Shown: in pieces, positions 1 through 5,535 of the stretch
Layout of the letters: the number at the start of each line of letters is the position of its first letter
Numbering within the stretch: the first letter of the stretch is position 1
Source: Deltaproteobacteria bacterium
GTDB taxonomy: Bacteria > Myxococcota > Polyangia > Polyangiales > B10-G4
Direction: 5' to 3'
Length of the DNA stretch: 6,818 nt
Assembly (NCBI GenBank): GCA_019312705.1
Contig: JAFDCW010000237.1
Coordinates: forward strand, 1-6,818
Position numbers and translations under genes: made by a program
The notes under the pieces: model-generated
Database searches by the model: none
What the model was told of the DNA's origin: nothing
The model's input: the letters and a program-made list of their open reading frames with translations, nothing else

Positions 1-1518
1 CGCCTCCGGCGAGGCGGCGCAGCAGTGATTGCCGGACCCAACCCCCCTGCAATCCGCGACCGACGCCGGCATGGCCGACGTGCACGCCCCGGCCATGCAC
101 ACGCCACAGCCGCAGGAGGTTCCGTCAGGAATCGGCGCCCACGGCGGACAGGTGAGGTCGGCACCGCTGCACACGGCGTCGGCGACGCACGCGGATGTAC
201 TCGGTCCACAGGTCGTGCCGGCGGGAAGAAGCAGGTCCGGGCAAGCGGCCGATCCACCCGTGCACTCATCGGGGGCATCGCACGCGCCGGCGAAGGGCCG
301 GGCGTTGCACGTCGTGCCCGCTGGCTCGAAGGCATCCGCCGGACAGCGCGCAGACGCCCCGGTGCAGAGCTCCGGCGTATCGCAGACGTCCGCTGTCGCC
401 CGGCACTCGACGCCGGACGGCTCGAAATCGTTGGGACAACGGCGAGCCGTGCCGTTGCAGTGATCCGCCGCGTCGCAGGGCCCGGCCGCCTCGCGACATG
501 CGAGGCCTGCCGGAGCGCGCTGGTCCCCGCAGACGATCGAAACACCGTCACAAAGGTCTGGCACGTCACAGCGGCCGCGCTGGGCGCGGCAGGGTGCACC
601 GGACTCCCGGGGAGCCGTAGTATGGCCGCAGTAGGGAACGCCTGCTGAGCAGCCGAGCACTCCGCGCTCGCAGGTGGGGTCGCCGGGTAGATCGCAGGGC
701 CCCCCTTCTCCGGCGCATCCGTCCCGACAGTTACCGTCCGCCTGACAGAACCCATTGACGCTGCAGGCCGTTCCAACGTCCATGCGATCCCCATCGGGGG
801 GGCAGTCCACCGTCTCACCATCGCAGAACTCAGGAAGGTCGCACTCGTTGGTCGGGTCCTCGGGGCGGCAGCGGTCCGTCGGGAGCCTGAGCTCATCGGG
901 CGGACATTCGGCGTTTGAACCGTCGCAGAACTCACCGAGGTCACATTCACCCGCCGGGGCTCGGCACTCGGTCCCGGCGGAGGCCGGGCCTGCGCTCACG
1001 CAGGCCGGCCCCGCCTCGGCAAGGCAAGCCCAGACGCCCTCTTCGCACGCGTAGCCCGTGTCGCAGGGGGCCCCGTCGATACACCCCGTGTTGCAAACTC
1101 CAGCGGAACCACACGTGCCTCCCGGGCACGGGGTCCCCTCGGAGGCGAGGACGTCACCCGGGCAATCCTGGCTCAGACCATCGCAGCGCTCCGCGGCGTC
1201 GCAGGCATCGACGGCGACGCGGCAGACGGTCCCGGCCGGGGCCGTATCCCGTTCTTCGCACCGCCGCTCGCCCTCTTCGCAGACGACCACCTGCTCGAGG
1301 CAACTCCCAGGGCGGGTGCAACGCTCCCCCACGCGAGATACGCAGATCCCATCCGTGCAGCGGTCGCAATCGCCGCAGTCGACGTCGGAGAGGCAGGTCC
1401 CGCGGGATGCGTCGGGAACCGCCGCATCACCTGCGGGAGTAGCCGGAGGGTCCGGGTCGAGGAGCAGGCCACAACCCGCCGAAAGAAGCATCACAATCAG
1501 AGCAAGGCAAGCGCGCAT
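1..1518 (-). CDS. Cysteine-rich lipoprotein with tandem disintegrin-like modules, 3' end missing
   Basis: The frame is open from the ATG at 1518 through base 1, giving 506 residues with no stop, so the C-terminus lies outside the window. Residues 1-16 form a short lipoprotein signal peptide: Arg2, a hydrophobic stretch, then SAGC with Cys16 as the acylated residue. A Pro/Asp/Ala-rich linker (about 20-38) follows. From Cys42 onward cysteine is about 13% of residues, some 66 visible in total. Eight modules resemble the loop of ADAM/snake-venom disintegrin domains, best shown by ECDLPEFCDGETVDCPPD at 225-242. Three further modules of a different cysteine spacing separate them. The product should be exported and disulfide-bonded at the cell surface. 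A role in adhesion or protein binding is inference; I do not recognise a named family member. It lies 48 bases after the ketoreductase, same strand and frame, with no strong ribosome-binding site. An upstream TTG at 1524 is a weaker start. Confidence 0.87.
   Translation of the reverse strand, partial: MRACLALIVMLLSAGCGLLLDPDPPATPAGDAAVPDASRGTCLSDVDCGDCDRCTDGICVSRVGERCTRPGSCLEQVVVCEEGERRCEERDTAPAGTVCRVAVDACDAAERCDGLSQDCPGDVLASEGTPCPGGTCGSAGVCNTGCIDGAPCDTGYACEEGVWACLAEAGPACVSAGPASAGTECRAPAGECDLGEFCDGSNAECPPDELRLPTDRCRPEDPTNECDLPEFCDGETVDCPPDGDRMDVGTACSVNGFCQADGNCRDGCAGEGGPCDLPGDPTCERGVLGCSAGVPYCGHTTAPRESGAPCRAQRGRCDVPDLCDGVSIVCGDQRAPAGLACREAAGPCDAADHCNGTARRCPNDFEPSGVECRATADVCDTPELCTGASARCPADAFEPAGTTCNARPFAGACDAPDECTGGSAACPDLLLPAGTTCGPSTSACVADAVCSGADLTCPPWAPIPDGTSCGCGVCMAGACTSAMPASVADCRGVGSGNHCCAASPEA
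112..591 (-). repeat. Five tandem disintegrin-loop-like modules (A4-A8)
   Basis: Residues 310-469 of the lipoprotein contain five back-to-back units of 31-34 residues sharing their boundary cysteines: 310-341, 341-372, 372-404, 404-437 and 437-469. The consensus is C-x5-8-C-D-x2-[DE]-x-C-x-G-x4-C-P-x-D-x4-5-G-x-x-C. The last unit is the most divergent: it has lost the CD pair (CVADAVCSG). The first lacks the CP proline (CGDQ). The units differ enough in DNA that they are old duplications, not recent slippage. Confidence 0.85.
589..717 (-). repeat. Cysteine module type B, copy 3
   Basis: Residues 268-310 have cysteines at 268, 275, 283, 290, 297 and 310. From Cys275 the spacing is x7, x6, x6, x12. 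The core CDLPGDPTCERGVLGC resembles short cysteine repeats I associate with myxobacterial surface proteins, though I cannot confirm a match here. Confidence 0.65.
763..966 (-). repeat. Two tandem disintegrin-loop-like modules (A2-A3)
   Basis: Residues 185-217 and 217-252 are the units closest to eukaryotic disintegrin loops: CRAPAGECDLGEFCDG and CRPEDPTNECDLPEFCDG, each followed by a CPPD. At DNA level the blocks around 823-831 and 925-933 are an exact 9-base match 102 bases apart, consistent with duplication of a 34-codon unit. Confidence 0.85.
964..1083 (-). repeat. Cysteine module type B, copy 2
   Basis: Residues 146-185 have cysteines at 146, 152, 158, 165, 173 and 185. From Cys152 the spacing is x5, x6, x7, x11. 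The core reads GAPCDTGYACEEGVWAC, similar to the PCD...C.RGV..C core of copy 3. Confidence 0.65.
1126..1224 (-). repeat. Single disintegrin-loop-like module (A1)
   Basis: Residues 99-131 form one unit, with ACDAAERCDGLSQDCPGD as its core and GTPC closing it. It is the first of the eight units and stands alone between two modules of the other type. Confidence 0.8.
1222..1320 (-). repeat. Cysteine module type B, copy 1
   Basis: Residues 67-99 have cysteines at 67, 73, 80, 87 and 99, a spacing of x5, x6, x6, x11. The same spacing, with small changes, recurs twice more in the protein, each time just before a group of disintegrin-like modules. Confidence 0.65.
1471..1518 (-). other. Lipoprotein signal peptide and lipobox
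   Basis: Codons 1-16 of the cysteine-rich gene encode MRACLALIVMLLSAGC. There is one basic residue (Arg2), then a hydrophobic core of roughly nine residues, then S-A-G-C, a permitted lipobox with cleavage by signal peptidase II before Cys16. The residues after the cysteine are G-L-L-L-D-P, with no Asp at position +2, so retention in the inner membrane by the classic enterobacterial rule is not indicated. Outer-membrane or surface placement is inference. Confidence 0.8.
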
Positions 1519-1566
1519 GAACAAGAGTGTACCAGGCCAACAACTCACCGACGAGGGACCGCCCGG

Positions 1567-2295
1567 TCAGGCCATGCCGCCGTTGACGCCGATCACCTGG
1601 CCCGTGATGTAGCTCGCTGCGTCGGACGCGAGGAAGGCGACGAGGCTCGACACCTCTTCGGGCTTGCCGACGCGCTGCATGGGGATCATCGGCTTGACGA
1701 TATCCATACGCACGTTGGCGATCATCTCGGTCTCGATGAGCCCCGGGGCGACGCAGTTCACCGTGACCTTTCGCTTGGCGCACTCTTTCGCGAGGGCCTT
1801 GGTCGCGCCGATGATGCCGACCTTCGCCGCCGAGTAGTTCACCTGGCCCCGGGTCCCGTTGACGCCGCTCACCGAGCTGATGTTGATGATGCGACCCCAA
1901 CGCTTGCGCATCATCGGCATCGCGAGGGGCTGGGTCACATTGTAAAAGCCGTCGAGGGTGGTGCGCATGACCGCGTGCCACTCGTCCATCTTCATCGCCG
2001 GGAAGACGTTGTCCCGGGCGATGCCGGCGTTGTTGACCAGCACCCCGATGGGCCGGTCGTCGCTGGCGATGAGCTCGGCGATGGCCGCGTGGGTGGCCTC
2101 GTGGTCGCCGACGTCGAACTTCGCGAGCTTCGCCTGGCCGCCGACATCGATGATGGCCGCGGCGACCGCCTCCGCGGCTTCGTCGTTCGAGCGGTAGTTG
2201 AGGATCACCGCATGGCCGGCGGCAGCGAGGTCCTTTGCGATGGCAGCGCCGATCCCTCGACTCGCTCCGGTGACCAGGGCACGCGGTTTCGTCAT
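1567..2295 (-). CDS. fabG: 3-oxoacyl-ACP reductase, FabG family (ApeQ-like)
   Basis: A 242-residue classical short-chain dehydrogenase that would reduce beta-ketoacyl-ACP to beta-hydroxyacyl-ACP with NADPH during chain extension. The cofactor motif TGASRGIG is at 9-16, NNAG at 88-91, Ser141 in INISSVSG, and the catalytic pair is Tyr154 and Lys158 in YSAAK. NCVAPGLIETEM and the ending GQVIGVNGGMA are typical FabG. The segment RTTLDGFYNVTQPLAMPMM (111-129) and the stretch VSGVNGTRGQVNYSAAK (142-158) recall the ketoreductases of aryl polyene clusters. Thr113 stands where the fourth tetrad residue, asparagine, is usual in FabG. The ATG at 2295 overlaps the preceding stop (ATGA) and has a GAGG ribosome-binding site. 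It is the last enzyme of the coupled run. It could in principle serve ordinary fatty acid synthesis, but its position argues for the pigment pathway. Confidence 0.94.
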   Translation of the reverse strand: MTKPRALVTGASRGIGAAIAKDLAAAGHAVILNYRSNDEAAEAVAAAIIDVGGQAKLAKFDVGDHEATHAAIAELIASDDRPIGVLVNNAGIARDNVFPAMKMDEWHAVMRTTLDGFYNVTQPLAMPMMRKRWGRIINISSVSGVNGTRGQVNYSAAKVGIIGATKALAKECAKRKVTVNCVAPGLIETEMIANVRMDIVKPMIPMQRVGKPEEVSSLVAFLASDAASYITGQVIGVNGGMA

Positions 2296-3071
2296 GACTT
2301 CATCCTCGAGGGGTCGGCCGACGAAACGTCGACCGCAAAAGGCCGTCGAGCGGCCGACAGAGCGAGGCCATCAGCACCTCCGGGCTTCACCAAGGCGTCG
2401 AGGAGCGGCAGAGCAAACGCCGTCGGGTTCTCGGCGTAGACCGGAGGAAGCGTGGGAAGACGCGCCTCGTCGGCGCGCCTGGGGAAGGACAACGCGCCGT
2501 GGGCGCCCTCCCGGGGCTCTTTGCCGAAACAGACCGCGACCGCGAGGGCCTCGTACTCCCCAAAACGGTCGAGGGGCGCCGGAAGCCGGTCCTCGGCGAC
2601 GGCGAGGATGACATGGTCGGCATCGGTGGTCGTGAGATAGGTGAGGGCTTCGAGCACGCCCTGCTCGAAGGTCCTCCGGCCCGCTGCCAACGCCGTCGAG
2701 AAGGTTCGATTTCCGGCGGCGATCGACACCATGCCCGAGGCCGAGTTGTGCACGCTGTGCTTGAACCGGAGAGGGCTGAGGCCCACATCCCCGTCGGCAA
2801 TCTGGCCGAGGAGGTTGACCATGATGTCGATCTCTCCCCACGCCGAGGCGTAGACGGTGGGTACGGTCCCCAGGTCTACGGCGGCGTCCGCGGCGGCCTG
2901 GCTCGTGACCTCCGCGAGCATGCGGCCAATACGGCTCGTGCCGCGCTTGGCCCGGCCGGTGACGAGTTCGCACTTCGGCATGGTGAGGTCTGCGTCGATC
3001 CGGCCCTCCCGAAACGCCCCCAGGTCCGCGAAGCCCGGCGCCCAGAAGCCGATACCGTTGATCGCGATCAT
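2292..3071 (-). CDS. Truncated ketosynthase-like chain-length factor (ApeC-like)
   Basis: A 259-residue protein resembling only the N-terminal half of a ketosynthase. The start IAINGIGFWAPG is the first strand of the thiolase fold. KHSVHNSASGMVSIAAGN (104-121) is the nucleophile-elbow region, but asparagine 109 or serine 110 stands where a ketosynthase has cysteine. The C-terminal half with the two histidines, the STKG lysine and the GFGG signature is absent. This matches the ketoacyl-synt_2 type proteins (Pfam PF13723) found in aryl polyene and flexirubin clusters, where the ApeC homologue forms a heterodimer with ApeO and influences chain length. It probably binds the upstream ketosynthase and is not catalytic itself. 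ATGA overlaps at both ends tie its translation to the ketosynthase and the ketoreductase. A GGGGAG ribosome-binding site supports the ATG at 3071. It is not a broken gene: the length is normal for this family and the frame is clean. Confidence 0.85.
   Translation of the reverse strand: MIAINGIGFWAPGFADLGAFREGRIDADLTMPKCELVTGRAKRGTSRIGRMLAEVTSQAAADAAVDLGTVPTVYASAWGEIDIMVNLLGQIADGDVGLSPLRFKHSVHNSASGMVSIAAGNRTFSTALAAGRRTFEQGVLEALTYLTTTDADHVILAVAEDRLPAPLDRFGEYEALAVAVCFGKEPREGAHGALSFPRRADEARLPTLPPVYAENPTAFALPLLDALVKPGGADGLALSAARRPFAVDVSSADPSRMKS
2302..2307 (-). promoter_or_regulatory. Ribosome-binding site of the ketoreductase gene
   Basis: GAGGAT on the minus strand lies 6 bases before the ATG at 2295, inside the end of the chain-length factor gene. 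It supports the ATGA-overlap start. Confidence 0.7.
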
Positions 3072-4288
3072 GGCCGCTCCCCGATGAGCACGCTGACGTT
3101 GCTGCCACCAAAGGCGAAGCTGTTGCTCAGCACTCTGCGGACGGGCTGGTCACGGGGCACATCCTGGACGTCGATGTCTATGCTGGGATCTTTCGGCTCG
3201 ACGCCGAGGCTGCGAGGCACACGGTTTGTGCGAACGGCGTGCATGGCGAAAACCGCCTCGGTGCCGCCGGCCGCACCGAGCAGGTGCCCGGTGTAACCCT
3301 TCGTCGATACGACGGGGACCCGGTCGCCAAAGAGCGAGTGGATCGCGATGGACTCTGCGGCGTCGTTGAGAAGGGTGGATGTGCCGTGAGCGTTGATGTG
3401 ATCGATGCCGTCGGGGCCCACCCCACCCTGGGCCATTGCCCGGCTCATCGCCTCGGCGGCCCCGCGACCCTCGGGATGGGGAGAGCTCATGTGGTGCGCA
3501 TCTGCGGACTCCCCGACGCCGAACAACCATACGTCGCTGGGTGCCGAAGCGACCTCTTCGCGTTCGAGCAGGCAGTACGCGGCCCCCTCCCCGATGTTGA
3601 TGCCCTTGCGCTCTGCGCTGAACGGGCGGCAGGCCACGTCGGTGAGCACGCCGAGGCCGTGGAATCCCTGGAGCGTCATGCGGCACAAGCTGTCGACTCC
3701 ACCGACGAGGGCCGCGTCGACCACGTCGGCGTCGATCAGGCGCTGAGCCGTCGCCATGACCTTCCCGCTCGACGAACAGGCCGTGCTGAGGGTGTAGACC
3801 GGGCCATCGACCCCCGCGATCGCGCCGAGGAGCTCTCCGAGGCCGTTGAAGTCGTGCTGCCGGTGGAAGTCGAAGTCGGCGGGCACGGTGCCGTCGCTGC
3901 GCCACTGAAAAAAAGCGCGCTCCGTCGCGTGCAGGCCGCCGGTGCTGGTGCCGAGGATGATGGCGACGCGCTCTCGGCCCCAACGCTCCCGGGCACGGAC
4001 CACCGCTTCGTGCACCTCGTCGTAGGCGAGCTTGGCCATGCGCGCCAGGCGGCAATCGTAGGCCGCGTACTCGGAAGGCAGCGCATCGAGGTCACCGGGA
4101 ACGGCCCCGACGAGGGTGGTCACGGGGACGTCGAAGGTCGGGGCGCGGAGGCCGCTGCGCCCGGCATCGAGGGCGTCCAGGACCTCCCGAGTGCTCCTGC
4201 CGAGGGCGTTGACCGCAGCCGCCGCGGTGATGGGAAGGGGAGGCCGCCGAGGGTCCATGATGCCGGAAGGTAACGGCATTGAACTCAC
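3068..4288 (-). CDS. Beta-ketoacyl-ACP synthase, ApeO-like catalytic partner
   Basis: A second full-length condensing enzyme, 406 residues from the GTG at 4288. The active site is intact: Cys171 in LSTACSSSG, His301 in NAHGTST, Lys330 in STKGYTG and His335 in GHLLG, with SFAFGGSN at 390-397. GINIGEGAAYCLLER (229-243) is the usual FabB/FabF core strand. It is followed immediately by a truncated ketosynthase-like protein, so the two probably pair as ketosynthase and chain-length factor, as reported for ApeO:ApeC in aryl polyene synthesis. The start is uncertain. GTG at 4288 gives a GTGA overlap with the halogenase stop, in keeping with the other junctions. ATG at 4279 and ATG at 4258 are in frame, and recognisable family similarity begins only near residue 18, so the residue-11 ATG is possible. 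None of the three has a strong ribosome-binding site. KAS function is very likely; the exact Ape equivalent is inferred from order. Confidence 0.92.
   Translation of the reverse strand: MSSMPLPSGIMDPRRPPLPITAAAAVNALGRSTREVLDALDAGRSGLRAPTFDVPVTTLVGAVPGDLDALPSEYAAYDCRLARMAKLAYDEVHEAVVRARERWGRERVAIILGTSTGGLHATERAFFQWRSDGTVPADFDFHRQHDFNGLGELLGAIAGVDGPVYTLSTACSSSGKVMATAQRLIDADVVDAALVGGVDSLCRMTLQGFHGLGVLTDVACRPFSAERKGINIGEGAAYCLLEREEVASAPSDVWLFGVGESADAHHMSSPHPEGRGAAEAMSRAMAQGGVGPDGIDHINAHGTSTLLNDAAESIAIHSLFGDRVPVVSTKGYTGHLLGAAGGTEAVFAMHAVRTNRVPRSLGVEPKDPSIDIDVQDVPRDQPVRRVLSNSFAFGGSNVSVLIGERP
3077..3082 (-). promoter_or_regulatory. Ribosome-binding site of the chain-length factor gene
   Basis: GGGGAG on the minus strand lies 5 bases before the ATG at 3071, within the end of the upstream ketosynthase gene. 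It fixes the start at the ATGA overlap. Confidence 0.7.
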
Positions 4289-5535
4289 GCGTCCACGGGC
4301 GCGGACGCGGACTCGAACTGCGACTCCGGGGTCCAGCGCCGGCGACTGTTGACGACGAGATCCTGAAACCGATTGTCGTCTCGGAAGACGTCGCCGGCGA
4401 GGATGCTCGTCAAGCCCGCGCGCAGTTCAGGCTCCGGGTCTGGATGGAAGAAGAAGTGGTTCACCAGGTTGGTGGAGTAGAAGCTCTTGATGAGGGATCC
4501 GAAGATGATGTAGGCGTCGCGCAGGCGCGCCTGCACAGGGTCCATCAGGTCGTCTCGCCCTTCGCTGCCATCGGTGAGGGCCGGGGCCAGGGTATCGGCG
4601 ACGTGCTCGGCGGCCTGCATCGCGAGGGAGATGCCGGAGCTGAAAACCGGGTCGAGGAAGGCCGCCGAATCGCCGACGCACGCGTAGCGGGACCCGTAGG
4701 GCTTCGTATTGAGGTAGGCAAAATGGCGGATGAGCGTCGGCTCGGTGCGGTCAGCACCGCGAGAGAGACGCTGAATCAGCTCGGACTTGGCGGCGACCTC
4801 GTCGACAATTTGAGCACCGACCCCGCCCCGGCGAGAAACGACGCCAAAGCCGAGGCGCTTGCCCGCGAGGGGGATGAGCCACGCCCAGCCGTCGTCGTGG
4901 ATGAGGATCTTGACGTTGCCCTTCTTGGCGAGCTCCTCGGCGACCTCGTCCGAAAGGTTCGTGAAGTGGGAGAACGCGGCGATGACGCCGAAGCCCTTGA
5001 CCGGGTGGATGAGTTTTCGGCGGCGGGCGATGAACGCGTCTTGGCCGGTCGCGTCGATGACGTAACGCCCGCGATGCTCGCCATCCGCGGCGGTGACGGT
5101 GACGCCCCCGTGACCGGCATCGTCGTCGATGTCGACCGCCGTGACTTTCACGCCGTAACGGATCTCTACGCCAGCGGCCTCGGCGAGGTCGGCGAGCTCT
5201 TCGTCGAAGCGAGCACGGTCGACCTGCCAGGCGTGATCGGGCGTGCCGGGCAACGCATCGGAGAAGGGATACTCGGCGAATTCACCGGTGCGTTCGTCGA
5301 GGAACTCAGCCCCGGCCTTGTAGAGGTAGCGGTCGCGGTCGGCGACGAAGCCGAGGCGCGCAAAAATGGCCTCGTCGATGGGAAGCAGCGACTCGCCGAC
5401 GTGAAAGCGCGGAAAGGTCTCCTTCTCGAGCACGCGCACCGAGTGACCGTGTTTGGCGAGCAGGTGGGCGACGGTGGAGCCAGCCGGCCCGGCGCCGAGG
5501 ATGAGCACATCGGCATCGAATTCGGGCCCGTTCAT
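4285..5535 (-). CDS. Flavin-dependent halogenase-type oxidoreductase
   Basis: A 416-residue FAD enzyme of the tryptophan/phenol halogenase superfamily. The FAD-binding GxGxxG is GAGPAG at 14-19, with acidic Glu37 at the end of the next strand. RFHVGESLLP (43-52) is typical of phenol- and pyrrole-type halogenases such as PltA and CmlS. Lys73, in YKAGAEF, sits where these enzymes place the catalytic lysine. DATG at 161-164 is a second FAD contact. W217-A-W219-L-I221-P222 is the WxWxIP motif, which discriminates halogenases from monooxygenases. GDSAAFLDPVFSSG (288-301) contains the F-x2-P-x2-S-x-G pattern of active halogenases. It would need reduced flavin from a separate reductase. Lying between two pigment-type ketosynthases, it probably chlorinates or brominates the aryl starter or the aryl head group. 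It could instead be a hydroxylase or other oxidoreductase. The ATG at 5535 has a good ribosome-binding site and an ATGA overlap. Confidence 0.88.
   Translation of the reverse strand: MNGPEFDADVLILGAGPAGSTVAHLLAKHGHSVRVLEKETFPRFHVGESLLPIDEAIFARLGFVADRDRYLYKAGAEFLDERTGEFAEYPFSDALPGTPDHAWQVDRARFDEELADLAEAAGVEIRYGVKVTAVDIDDDAGHGGVTVTAADGEHRGRYVIDATGQDAFIARRRKLIHPVKGFGVIAAFSHFTNLSDEVAEELAKKGNVKILIHDDGWAWLIPLAGKRLGFGVVSRRGGVGAQIVDEVAAKSELIQRLSRGADRTEPTLIRHFAYLNTKPYGSRYACVGDSAAFLDPVFSSGISLAMQAAEHVADTLAPALTDGSEGRDDLMDPVQARLRDAYIIFGSLIKSFYSTNLVNHFFFHPDPEPELRAGLTSILAGDVFRDDNRFQDLVVNSRRRWTPESQFESASAPVDA

Noticed and set aside
112..591. The regularly spaced repeat array considered as CRISPR or a DNA minisatellite
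   Set aside because: The periodicity (about 93-102 bases) is at protein level, with divergent DNA between units and no constant repeat with unique spacers.
1519..1566. Possible promoter for the lipoprotein (TTGTTG and TACACT on the minus strand)
   Set aside because: The hexamers are only 6 bases apart, far from the usual 16-18, so this is not a usable sigma-70 pair.
25..1612. Several plus-strand open frames over the left 1.6 kb (for example 25-648 and 1058-1612)
   Set aside because: They are Arg/Ser/Pro-rich shadows of the minus-strand lipoprotein, which has a signal peptide and ordered cysteine repeats.
1427..1981. A minus-strand open frame of 184 codons in another frame, bridging the ketoreductase and lipoprotein genes
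   Set aside because: It overlaps both real genes out of frame, and its translation is an Arg/His-rich shadow.
2499..4273. Plus-strand open frames of 265 and 344 codons opposite the ketosynthase and chain-length factor genes
   Set aside because: Same antisense shadow effect. They cross gene boundaries on the other strand and show no family motifs.
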